From: CAVXFS01 sp963761115
Lineage (GTDB): Bacteria; Pseudomonadota; Gammaproteobacteria; Burkholderiales; Gallionellaceae
NCBI GenBank assembly: GCA_963761115.1
Contig: CAVXFS010000005.1
Location: 248,001-312,000, forward strand
Direction: 5' to 3'
Length of the DNA: 64,000 bases
Below are positions 44,736 through 53,050 of this stretch, piece after piece; position 1 is the stretch's first letter; each line of letters opens with the position of its first letter. A program made the position numbers and the translations under genes. The notes beneath the pieces were generated by a model. The model searched no databases. It had not been told where the DNA came from and was given only the letters and a program-made list of their open reading frames with translations.

Positions 44736-46688
44736 ATGTACGAACAAGTTTCCCATTCGCTGTTGAACGAAATTCTGGTCAAGCTCAAGCCTGAAGTGGG
44801 AAACCACCGGTTGCGGCATTTCTATACCCGCCTTGGGGCGAATTTCTACGCCATCCATTCCCTGTTCCATCTGCTGTATGGCGAACGGCACGATTTCAAG
44901 GATCAGATGGTCAGCCTGGTGGAGACGCTCGCGCAGCGCTACATCGAACGTTCGCCCCACCTGCGCAAATCCGACCTCGCGCGCGAAAGCGATTACAACT
45001 GGTTCCTCAGCCAGAAGTGGGTCGGTATGGCGCTGTACTGCGACCGCTTTGCGCATGACCTTAAAGGCTTGCGCACCAGGCTGCCCTATCTGCAGGAATT
45101 GGGTATCAACATGCTGCACATCATGCCGATGCTGGATTGCCCGGAAGACAAGAGCGACGGCGGTTATGCGATACGCGACTTTACCAGGGTGGATGCGCGT
45201 TTCGGCTCGACGGAAGAAGTCGAGGCGCTGGCGGCCACCCTGAAGAAACGCGACATGCTGCTGACCCTCGATGTCGTGGTCAACCACACCTCGAATGAAC
45301 ACGAGTGGGCACGACTCGCACGCGCGGGTGAGCAGAAATACCAGGATTACTATTACGTGTTCGACGACCGGGAAACACCCGACCTCTACGAAGAGACCAT
45401 GCCGGAGATCTTCCCGATCAACGCACCGGGCAACTTCACCTGGGACGAAGCGATGGGCAAGTGGGTGATGACGGTGTTCAACAATTACCAGTGGGATCTC
45501 AATTACCGCAACCCGGCGGTGCTGATCGAGATGATCGATATCATCCTGTTCTGGGCCAACAAGGGCGCGGACATCCTGCGCCTGGATGCGGTGGCATTCC
45601 TGTGGAAGAAGATCGGCAGCACCTGCCAGAACGAGCGCGAGGCGCACCTGCTGCTGCAGTTGATGAAGGACTGCTGTCAGGTGACTGCGCCGGGCGTGCT
45701 GTTCATCGCCGAAGCCATCGTCGCGCCGAGCGAGATCGCCAAGTATTTCGGCGAGGATGCGATCAATGCCAAGGAATGCGAGATCGCCTACAACGCCACG
45801 CTGATGGCGCTGCTGTGGGATGCGGTCGCGACCAAGAACGCCAGGCTGCTCAACCAGGGCACGCGCAACCTGCCGCTCAAGCTGGAACGCGCGACCTGGC
45901 TCAACTATGTGCGTTGCCATGACGATATCGGCCTTGGTTTCGCCGACAACGACGTGCGCCTGGCCGGCTATGACCCGGTCCAGCACCGGCACTTCCTGGT
46001 TGAATACTTTACCGGCAAGTTTCAGGATTCGCAGGCGCGCGGCCTGCCGTTCGGCGTGAACGACAAGACCGGCGATGCACGCATCTCCGGCTCGCTCGCT
46101 TCGCTGGTTGGACTCGAGTCAGCACTCGAAAGACAGGACGAGCAGGCGATCGACGCCGCGATCAGGACTATCCTGTTGTTGCATAGCATCATCCTCGCCT
46201 TCGGCGGCATTCCGCTGCTTTACTACGGCGATGCGATCGGCACGCTCAACAGCCTGGAATACCTGGCCGACCCGTCCCTGAGTGCCGACAACCGCTGGGC
46301 ACACCGCTCGTTCTTTGACTGGAACAATGCGGAGAAACGCCACCAGACCGGCACGGTGGAACAGCGGATATTCACCGCGCTGAAGAAAATGATCGCGCTG
46401 CGCAAGGAAACGATGGCGTTCGCGGATTTCGACAACCGCCAGATGCTGGCAGTGGATAACCCGAACCTGATGGTCTTTTCCCGCACCGATCCGAACAACA
46501 GCCGCAGCCGGGTGCTGGTGCTCGCCAACTTCAGCGTCGAACCGCAGGTGCTGCAGGTCGATGGGTTGCGCTCTTACGGATTCTTCCAGCCGGACGGGAT
46601 GAAAGACCTGTGCTCGGGTACGCGGGTGCTGGTGGAGAACGATACGGTCAATATTCCGCAGTTGTCCTGTTATTGGCTGACCGACTGA
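44736..46688 (+). CDS. Amylosucrase (GH13)
   Basis: A 650-residue glucan sucrase/sucrose phosphorylase-type GH13 enzyme that uses sucrose to extend alpha-1,4-glucan and release fructose. The catalytic triad is visible: nucleophile Asp284 in ILRLDAVAF, acid/base Glu326 in FIAEAIV, and the H395-D396 pair in VRCHDDIG. It has the long N-terminal helical domain of amylosucrases (HFYTRLGANFYAIHSLFHLLYG). ATG 44736 follows AAGG; a TTG two codons earlier is less likely. As the last gene of the frk-sps-spp operon it would connect sucrose with glycogen. Confidence 0.93.
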   Translation: MYEQVSHSLLNEILVKLKPEVGNHRLRHFYTRLGANFYAIHSLFHLLYGERHDFKDQMVSLVETLAQRYIERSPHLRKSDLARESDYNWFLSQKWVGMALYCDRFAHDLKGLRTRLPYLQELGINMLHIMPMLDCPEDKSDGGYAIRDFTRVDARFGSTEEVEALAATLKKRDMLLTLDVVVNHTSNEHEWARLARAGEQKYQDYYYVFDDRETPDLYEETMPEIFPINAPGNFTWDEAMGKWVMTVFNNYQWDLNYRNPAVLIEMIDIILFWANKGADILRLDAVAFLWKKIGSTCQNEREAHLLLQLMKDCCQVTAPGVLFIAEAIVAPSEIAKYFGEDAINAKECEIAYNATLMALLWDAVATKNARLLNQGTRNLPLKLERATWLNYVRCHDDIGLGFADNDVRLAGYDPVQHRHFLVEYFTGKFQDSQARGLPFGVNDKTGDARISGSLASLVGLESALERQDEQAIDAAIRTILLLHSIILAFGGIPLLYYGDAIGTLNSLEYLADPSLSADNRWAHRSFFDWNNAEKRHQTGTVEQRIFTALKKMIALRKETMAFADFDNRQMLAVDNPNLMVFSRTDPNNSRSRVLVLANFSVEPQVLQVDGLRSYGFFQPDGMKDLCSGTRVLVENDTVNIPQLSCYWLTD

Positions 46689-46737
46689 CGCAAAGGCAGC
46701 GTCGGCAGATCATGATTAATGGAGTCAGAAGCAACCC

Positions 46738-46770
46738 GCAGGTTGGGCTTCCGTTGTCAGCCCAACCTGC
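46738..46770. repeat. GTTGGGCT palindrome (dispersed), copy at the amylosucrase-batD junction
   Basis: 12-bp perfect arms (46738-46749 and 46759-46770, GCAGGTTGGGCT with AGCCCAACCTGC) around a 9-base loop. The same core recurs at 55322-55346. It lies between convergent genes and could act as a bidirectional transcript end, though no T run follows. Confidence 0.85.
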
Positions 46771-46807
46771 GTATGGCCAGGAGAGCGCTGCCAACCGTTT
46801 TCAACGA

Positions 46808-48565
46808 TCACTTTGTTGACAGAAACAGCGGCTCCAGCGACTCATTTTCCCCTGTCCCGACCGTTGCCGAATCCGGTTTGTGCTGAATGAATTCTTGCCA
46901 CAATTTCCCGCCGAGCCATGCGGCCTTGTCACCGGCATAGAGCGTCCTGTCCAGTTTGTTCAATTCGCTTGCCAGTTCCGGTTCGCAGTAGCCAGCCATC
47001 GCGGTGAGACTGGTCGGGGGATTTTGTGGCCAGCGTACTTTTGCCCATGCCAGCAGTTTTGCTTGCGCCTGTTCCGCGTCGTTGCCGAAGCAATATTTCT
47101 TCAACTGGTTTTCAAGTTGCCGTAGCGATTCCTCGCTGGCCGTTGACGTCTTTGCCGGCGCGCTGTTGTTGCGTGCCTGCCACCAGAGGAACAGCGTCGC
47201 CAGCCAGCCGAGCGCCAATACCAGCGACAGCCACGGCCACCAGCCGCTGCTGTAATGGGTGCCGATCAGGCTGCCAGGCAGCAAGGAACTGTCGGCTTCC
47301 GTTTCAGGTGTTGGAGTTCGTGCCGATGAGGCACTGCCCGACATCACGGGCGTCTGGATCGTGTTGCCTGAATTCGCAGTGCCAGGCAACACGGTTATCG
47401 TCCGTGCCGGCAACCGCGCCACTTCCATGCGGTCGGTGCCGACGTTCCACCACTTCACTTCGATGGAGGGCAGGATGAAACTGCCGGCGCGCGTAGGCAG
47501 GATGGCGACCTTCTGCGTGCGCACGCCGTCGATACCGTTGTTACCCTTGTTATCTTTAAGCGTCGGCTGGTCGGGATAGAATTTGAGTCCGTCGATGGCG
47601 CTGCTATCCAGCGCGGGCAGCTGCGATGCGGTCAATCCCCTGGCCGATATCACTACGGTGCGTGTTATCGGTTCGCCGGCAATGAACTTTGGCGGGTTCT
47701 CCGACCACTGTTCCGATAGATCGAGTCGAGTCGCCGGCAGCCACTGTGCACCACCAATGCCGGCGGGAGCCGGTTTGATCGTGAACGGTATCGTTGTGGA
47801 AGTCACCCGTTTCTGGCGGGTACGCTGGCTGAACGGGTCGAACATGAAAAAACCGCCACCCCCGCCAGCTTCGACGATCACCCCGTCAAACTGCACCGGC
47901 GCACTGCTGAATTGGCCGCTCTTCTGCGGATAGACCGCATAGCGCCGTTCTGTCACCGCATACTCCTGGCCATTGCGTACGGTCTGGTAGGAACGATCAT
48001 CGCCCAGTTGTTCGACCACCGCATCCATCCCCGGAAACTTTGGCTCACTGAGGGTACTCTGGTTGCCAATATTGACTGCGCGATAAAGCCGCGCGGTGAA
48101 AATTATCTGCTGCTGGACATAAGCCGTATGCGGTTCCGCGCTGACCTCGAGAAACAGTTCGCCGCTTTGCCGTGAAGCTTTCGCCTGATCCGCCTTGGTC
48201 ACGGTGAGCGTGATCGGTTGCGTGGCCTGTCCGCCAGCCTTGATCGATGGTATCACCAGCGTACCGCTGCGTTTCGGCATCATGGATATCTGCCATTGCA
48301 CACTGCGGGTGACATTGCCGTTGATGATCTGCATGCTGCTGCCCTGGCTTTGCCCCAGCACATCGAAGTCCTGCTGCAACGCACTCAGGTCCGGGTTGCC
48401 ATTCAAATCCTCATTGCTTTTCAGCGTCAGGGTAAGCGATTCGCCTTCGGCCACCGGGTTGCGGTCGACGAAAGCCTGCAGCGCGGCCAGCGCCGACAGG
48501 GGGATCAGCAGGTAAACCAGGGTGATCAGCAATACGATCGTTCGATTCAAATCAGACGTTACCAT
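46808..48565 (-). CDS. batD: BatD-type protein (oxygen tolerance / Bat operon)
   Basis: A 585-residue protein with a signal peptide (IVLLITLVYLLIPLSALAALQA), tandem beta-sandwich domains (AFVDRNPVAEGESLTLTLKSNEDLNG is typical), one membrane helix near 445-465 (WWPWLSLVLALGWLATLFLW) and a cytoplasmic helical tail. BatD is the periplasm-facing partner of the von Willebrand BatA/BatB proteins. ATG 48565 overlaps the true end of the batB/C frame (TAA 48559-48561). It is the last gene of the operon. Function of Bat systems in envelope stress is incompletely known. Confidence 0.9.
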   Translation of the reverse strand: MVTSDLNRTIVLLITLVYLLIPLSALAALQAFVDRNPVAEGESLTLTLKSNEDLNGNPDLSALQQDFDVLGQSQGSSMQIINGNVTRSVQWQISMMPKRSGTLVIPSIKAGGQATQPITLTVTKADQAKASRQSGELFLEVSAEPHTAYVQQQIIFTARLYRAVNIGNQSTLSEPKFPGMDAVVEQLGDDRSYQTVRNGQEYAVTERRYAVYPQKSGQFSSAPVQFDGVIVEAGGGGGFFMFDPFSQRTRQKRVTSTTIPFTIKPAPAGIGGAQWLPATRLDLSEQWSENPPKFIAGEPITRTVVISARGLTASQLPALDSSAIDGLKFYPDQPTLKDNKGNNGIDGVRTQKVAILPTRAGSFILPSIEVKWWNVGTDRMEVARLPARTITVLPGTANSGNTIQTPVMSGSASSARTPTPETEADSSLLPGSLIGTHYSSGWWPWLSLVLALGWLATLFLWWQARNNSAPAKTSTASEESLRQLENQLKKYCFGNDAEQAQAKLLAWAKVRWPQNPPTSLTAMAGYCEPELASELNKLDRTLYAGDKAAWLGGKLWQEFIQHKPDSATVGTGENESLEPLFLSTK

Positions 48566-50588
48566 GTCTTGTCCTCACTCTTGCCAGATTGCTGTTGCTG
48601 TTTGTACTGATACAAAAACTTTCGCCGCCACAGGCCACCGGGATCATCCGGGATGCGGCGCAGCCATTGCTTGTCGGCCTGCTGCAATTCGCTGGAGTCC
48701 GGTTGACCTGCGACTGCAGTATCGGGTTTGCCGTTGTTATCGCCGCTGTCTTTTTGCGCTTTCGACAGCGCTTGATCCTTGTCCGGCTGGCCATCCTTCT
48801 GGTCCGTGCCATTTTGTCTTGCTGCGGCATCGGCGGCGGATTTTTCCTGCCCGCTCTGGTGGTTGGTTTGGTTGCCGTTCTTCCCGGCGTTCTGTTGTCC
48901 CGATTGCTTGTCATCTCCAGATCCGGATTGAGCTGATTGGGATTTGCTTTGCTGGCCTTTGCCGCCACCCTGCTGCTGGTTTTTGTCCTGGCCTTTGCCG
49001 TCACCCTGCTGCTGGTTTTTGTCCTGGCCTTTGCCGTCACCCTGCTGCTGGTTCTTGTCCTGGCCTTTGCCGCCACCCTGCTGCTGGTTTTTGTCCTGGC
49101 CCTTGCCGCTACCCTGTGCTGGTTCTTGTCCTGGCCCTTGCCGCTACCCTGTTGCTGGTTCTTGTCCTGGCCCTTGCCGTTCTTGTTTTGCTGCTTGTCC
49201 TGCTGTTGCTGCTTCAGCATTTCTTCCAGCAGGTCGCGATTGAATTTTGCATCCGCATGTTTCGGGTCGAGTTTGAGCGCTGCGTCATAGGCGTTGATGG
49301 CCTCCTGCAACTGTCCCTGTTTCGCCAATGCATTGCCACGGTTGTAATCAGCGTCGGCGCTGCCGATATCCTTCAGGCTTTGCGCCGCAGCCTGGTAATC
49401 TCCCGCGCGGTAATTTGCCGCAGCACGCCATTCCGGGTCCCTGAACAGCGCAGCAGCCTGCTTGGTATCACCGGCCTGCATGGCATGCTGGCCGCGCTGG
49501 TCGGCGCGTTGCCACAGACTGTCCCAGTCGAACGCGTGCGCCGGGCGCGGCAGCGGCAACACCAGCAGCAGCAACACCACGACATAACCGCGGCGGAACG
49601 CAAGCGCACCCAGCAGCAACAGCGGCAGCAACAGCCACGGCCCTTCGTCGCGCCACTGGTCGCTGTTCATGCCTTCGACCTTTTTGCTTTGCAGTTGCGC
49701 GCGCATGTTCTCGAACGGTGCGAGTAGCGCATGGAAATCGTTGTCGTCGGTGCTGATGCGCCGGTAACTGCCGTTGCCCTGGCGGGCCAGCGCGTCCAGC
49801 TCGGTATCATCCAGCCTCGTCAACACGATCGCGCCGTTGCTATCCTTGAGGAAGCCGCCGTTGGCCGTGGCGATCGGTGCACCCTCGGGAGTGCCCACGC
49901 CGAGCACCGACAGGCGGTGTCCCGCATCGACCAGTTGCTTGATCGCGCTTTTCAATTCCTTCGACTCCTCGCCATCGATGCCGTCGCTGACCAACAGCAC
50001 GCCGCCGTGACTGACGCCCGATTGTTGCAACAGTTGCAGCGCCAATTCGATGGCGCGGTCGGGGCGCGAACCCTGCGCCGGCATCAGGTCGCTGCTCAGG
50101 CTGTCGAGCTGGCTGGCGATGGTGCTGGCATCCGGGGTCAGCGGGCTCACGACGAAGGCGTTGGCGGCATACACGATCAGCGCGGTATCGCCTTCCTTGC
50201 GCTGGGCGAGGATGTCGCGCAGTTTCATTTGCGCGCGCAGCAAGCGGCTGGGCTTGATGTCCGCCGCATCCATCGAGCGCGACATATCCAGCAACAGCAC
50301 CAGTGACGAAGGCTGCCGATAAACCGGCACCTCGAGTTTTTTCCACGCAGGTCCTGCCATCGCAACGATCGCCAGCAGCCCGCCGATTCCGGCCAGCAGC
50401 AGTGCCCACGGTCGCCGTCCGCTGCCCTGGCCCACCAGCAGGTGCGGCAGCAGGCGCGGCGCGACCACGCTCTGCCAGCTGCGGCTGGACAAACGCCGCC
50501 GCCATTGCAACCACATCAGTAACAGCAGCGGGAACAGCGCATAGAACCACTCTGGCCGCAAGAAATGAAAGGGGGCAAATCGGTCCAT
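48552..50588 (-). CDS. batB: BatB/BatC fusion: vWA domain plus TPR, C-terminus frameshifted in a repeat
   Basis: Membrane protein with two N-terminal helices, a von Willebrand A domain with MIDAS (LLLDMSRSMDAAD), a further membrane segment (about 310-345), then TPRs (ADYNRGNALAKQGQLQEAINAYD). After that comes a Gln/Lys-rich repeat GQDKNQQQGxGK. In the fifth 36-bp repeat one base is missing (about 49115-49117), so the frame turns into an Arg/Thr/Ala-rich tail and ends at 48552. Restoring the base gives continued GQDKNQQQG repeats and then the conserved BatC-type end QWLRRIPDDPGGLWRRKFLY, stopping at TAA 48559-48561 beside the batD ATG. It starts 4 bp after the batA stop. Confidence 0.88.
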   Translation of the reverse strand: MDRFAPFHFLRPEWFYALFPLLLLMWLQWRRRLSSRSWQSVVAPRLLPHLLVGQGSGRRPWALLLAGIGGLLAIVAMAGPAWKKLEVPVYRQPSSLVLLLDMSRSMDAADIKPSRLLRAQMKLRDILAQRKEGDTALIVYAANAFVVSPLTPDASTIASQLDSLSSDLMPAQGSRPDRAIELALQLLQQSGVSHGGVLLVSDGIDGEESKELKSAIKQLVDAGHRLSVLGVGTPEGAPIATANGGFLKDSNGAIVLTRLDDTELDALARQGNGSYRRISTDDNDFHALLAPFENMRAQLQSKKVEGMNSDQWRDEGPWLLLPLLLLGALAFRRGYVVVLLLLVLPLPRPAHAFDWDSLWQRADQRGQHAMQAGDTKQAAALFRDPEWRAAANYRAGDYQAAAQSLKDIGSADADYNRGNALAKQGQLQEAINAYDAALKLDPKHADAKFNRDLLEEMLKQQQQDKQQNKNGKGQDKNQQQGSGKGQDKNQHRVAARARTKTSSRVAAKARTRTSSRVTAKARTKTSSRVTAKARTKTSSRVAAKASKANPNQLNPDLEMTSNRDNRTPGRTATKPTTRAGRKNPPPMPQQDKMARTRRMASRTRIKRCRKRKKTAAITTANPILQSQVNRTPANCSRPTSNGCAASRMIPVACGGESFCISTNSNSNLARVRTRHGNV
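48952..49166 (-). repeat. 36-bp tandem repeat, six units, one with a 1-bp deletion
   Basis: Units at 48952, 48988, 49024, 49060, 49096 (35 bp only) and 49131. Each encodes the 12-residue GQDKNQQQGxGK linker of BatB/C in the intended frame. Confidence 0.92.
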
Positions 50589-50592
50589 CGCC

Positions 50593-51579
50593 TTATCTCC
50601 TCCGCGCGACCGGCAACATCAGCAAGCCGGCCAGCAGCATGGCTGCGCCCAGCGGCCAATAAAACAACGCGCGCTGGGGCCGAAAGGTCTGCTTGTCCTG
50701 CACCACCGGCTGCAATTCATCCAGCATGCTGTAGATCTGTTCGAGCTGCTTGCCGTCGCGCGCGCGGAAATATTTTCCACCGGTTGCGTTGGCAATGGCG
50801 GTCAGGGTTTTCTCATCGAGGTCGGCGGAGGGATTCACGCGCTGGCTGCCGAACAGCGAATTCACCACCATCTCGTCCGCGCCTATGCCGATCGTGTAGA
50901 TCGTCAGTCCTTCTTTTGCGGCCAGTTCCGCCGCCTTCAGCGGTTGCACCTCGCCGGCGTTGCTGGCGCCGTCGGTGAGCAGGATCAGCACCTTGTTGCC
51001 CTGCGGGTGTTGCAGCAGGCGTTTCACCGCCAGGCCGATCGCATCGCCGATCGCGGTCTGCTCGCCGGCCAGGCCGATGGCCGATTCCTGCAGCATGGCC
51101 TGCACCGTCTTGCGGTCGAAGGTCAACGGCGTTTGCACATAGGCCTGGCTGCCGAACAGGATCAGGCCGATGCGATCGCCGATGCGCCGCTCGATGAAGT
51201 CACCCGCCACTTGCTTGACGGCAGCCAGGCGACTGATCTGCTTGCCGCCCATGATCATGTCCTCGATCTGCATGCTGCCGGAGAGATCGACGGCCAGCAT
51301 CAGGTCGCGTCCGCTGACCGGCAACTCGACCGGATCGCCCTGCCATATCGGTCGAGCCGCAGCGCTTACCAGCAGCAGCCACGCCAGCAAAGCCGGCAGC
51401 AGCAGCCAGTGCCGTCGCACGACCTTTCCGGGTTGCGTGCCGGCATCCAGCGCGAATGCGGCCAGACTGGGTACACGCAGCGCGGCTTCCTTGATCGCAT
51501 CTGCAGCAGGAGTCAGCAGGCGCAACAGCAGCGGCAACGGCGCAGCGTAAAAGATCCAGGGCCATTCGAAGTGGATCAT
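50593..51579 (-). CDS. batA: BatA-type von Willebrand A domain protein
   Basis: A 328-residue membrane protein: two N-terminal helices (WIFYAAPLPLLLRLL; WLLLPALLAWLLLVSAAA), a vWA domain with MIDAS (MLAVDLSGSMQIED, then LTDGASNAGE) and a C-terminal helix (FYWPLGAAMLLAGLLMLP). ATG 51579 overlaps the DUF4381 TGA and has AGGAG upstream, which decides it over a longer opening at 51621. vWA partners of MoxR ATPases are thought to act in complex assembly or envelope integrity. Confidence 0.9.
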   Translation of the reverse strand: MIHFEWPWIFYAAPLPLLLRLLTPAADAIKEAALRVPSLAAFALDAGTQPGKVVRRHWLLLPALLAWLLLVSAAARPIWQGDPVELPVSGRDLMLAVDLSGSMQIEDMIMGGKQISRLAAVKQVAGDFIERRIGDRIGLILFGSQAYVQTPLTFDRKTVQAMLQESAIGLAGEQTAIGDAIGLAVKRLLQHPQGNKVLILLTDGASNAGEVQPLKAAELAAKEGLTIYTIGIGADEMVVNSLFGSQRVNPSADLDEKTLTAIANATGGKYFRARDGKQLEQIYSMLDELQPVVQDKQTFRPQRALFYWPLGAAMLLAGLLMLPVARRR

Positions 51580-52070
51580 CTGCGGCTCCTCGCCGGCAAG
51601 CCGGAAATCCATCCTTCGCACAACGCGAGCAGCTGGCGCATCTCATCAGCGCCGATTTGTGTTTCCTGCGCATAGGGTGCAACCACCAGCAGGCGCCCCA
51701 GTTCTGTCTGGAACGCTGCGCCCTCGCGCCGGTTGCGATCCAGGAATGCCAGCCAGGCCTCACCGTTGAGCTGCGCGGCTTGCTCGCGCGGAAAGCGGCT
51801 GATCGCCACGCGGCGCATCAGCACCGACAGTTCGCCGGCGATTTGCTGCGGCACTATTAGTTGCGACTGGAATTGCTGGCGAAGTTGGGTCAGTTGTTCC
51901 AGCGCAGTGCGCCGCCAGTCATTGCGTCTCCGCCGGCGGTAGAAAAGCCGGCTGCCGATCACGGCCAGCATTAGTAACGCCAGCAGCAGCCACCAGCCCG
52001 GAGCGGGCGGCCACCATGAAACCGGTGCGGGCAGATGAATGTCGCGCAGCTGGCTCAGGTCAGGCTTCAT
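51576..52070 (-). CDS. DUF4381 membrane protein of the Bat/MoxR operon
   Basis: A 164-residue protein starting MKPDLSQLRDIHLPAPVSWWPPAPGWW, the family signature, followed by one membrane helix (LLLALLMLAVIGSRLFY), a basic stretch and a soluble helical domain (LNGEAWLAFLDRN). ATG 52070 and TGA 51578 each overlap the neighbours by 4 bp. It is a common companion of DUF58 and BatA genes; its role is unknown. Confidence 0.87.
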   Translation of the reverse strand: MKPDLSQLRDIHLPAPVSWWPPAPGWWLLLALLMLAVIGSRLFYRRRRRNDWRRTALEQLTQLRQQFQSQLIVPQQIAGELSVLMRRVAISRFPREQAAQLNGEAWLAFLDRNRREGAAFQTELGRLLVVAPYAQETQIGADEMRQLLALCEGWISGLPARSRR

Positions 52071-53050
52071 ACCCGCACTCCCAGCGCCTGTTGCAATACA
52101 TTCAGTGGATCGTCCGCCGTGCCCAGAGGCAACAGCTGCATGCGGTAGCGGCGGCACAGTCGTTGCAATTCGTGCTGCTGCCGGACATAGCGTGCGCGGT
52201 ATTCCTCGCGCAGGCGCTGGTCGGAAGTAAACAGTGTGATGAAATTATCGCCGTCGCTGAGCCGGTATTTTCCCGGTGGCGGCAATTCCTGCTCCATCGG
52301 GTCGTGGATGTCGATCAACATCAGTTCGCTGTGGCGCGACAGCAAGGCCAGTTGCGCGCGCCCCTGGTCATCGAGGCCGGAAAAATCGCTCAGCATCGCG
52401 ATCAGGCTGCCGGGCTGCGCCACGCTGCGCAGCCGCGTCAGCGCCTGATTCAATGCCTGGCTGGAGTCGCCGGAAAAATCATGGTTGCGCCACGCGGCAT
52501 GGAAAGCGATTCGTTGCAGCAGATGCAGCAAGGGCGGCTTCCCGCGCCGGGGCCGCAGCTCGATATGCGAGTGTTCGCTGAACACCAGTCCGCCCAGTCG
52601 TTCGCCCTGTTGCACCGCAGTCCAGCCGAGCAGGGCCGCCGCCTGTGCCGCGCGCACTGCCTTGAACGCGCCCTGCGTGGCAAACAACATCGTGCTGCGC
52701 AGGTCCAGCCACAGCAGCACCGGTCGCTCGCGCTCTTCGCGAAACAGTTTGGTGTGCGGGCTTCCGGTTCGCGCGGTCACGCGCCAATCGAGGGTGCGCG
52801 CATCGTCGCCCTGCATGTAGGCGCGCACCTCGTCGAACTCCATGCCGCGGCCCTTGAACGGCGAATGGTATTCACCCCCGGACAGCGCGCGGATGCGGCC
52901 GGGCTTGAGCGATAACGATTGCGCCGCGCGGTGCAGGGCGATCAGCGATTGCAGGCTGACGCTTACCACTCCTTCGTCGTTGCCGGGAGGATCTGCAGCT
53001 GGAACAGGTTGTGGAGGATGCGTTTTGTTGCGACGCAACAACGGGATCAT
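52067..53050 (-). CDS. DUF58 domain protein
   Basis: A 327-residue protein with the DUF58 core GGEYHSPFKGRGMEFDEVR, the next element YMQGDDARTLDWRVTARTG, and the RPVLLWLDLRSTM segment that begins a vWA-like fold. There is no membrane helix. It is found with MoxR ATPases in most bacteria and is probably an ATPase partner. ATGA overlaps occur on both sides. Confidence 0.9.
   Translation of the reverse strand: MIPLLRRNKTHPPQPVPAADPPGNDEGVVSVSLQSLIALHRAAQSLSLKPGRIRALSGGEYHSPFKGRGMEFDEVRAYMQGDDARTLDWRVTARTGSPHTKLFREERERPVLLWLDLRSTMLFATQGAFKAVRAAQAAALLGWTAVQQGERLGGLVFSEHSHIELRPRRGKPPLLHLLQRIAFHAAWRNHDFSGDSSQALNQALTRLRSVAQPGSLIAMLSDFSGLDDQGRAQLALLSRHSELMLIDIHDPMEQELPPPGKYRLSDGDNFITLFTSDQRLREEYRARYVRQQHELQRLCRRYRMQLLPLGTADDPLNVLQQALGVRV

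Noticed and set aside
48937..49290. Plus-strand frames with runs of Leu, Val and Phe that look like membrane segments
   Set aside because: They are translations of the complement of the 36-bp GQDKNQQQG repeat of batB/C, not a membrane protein.
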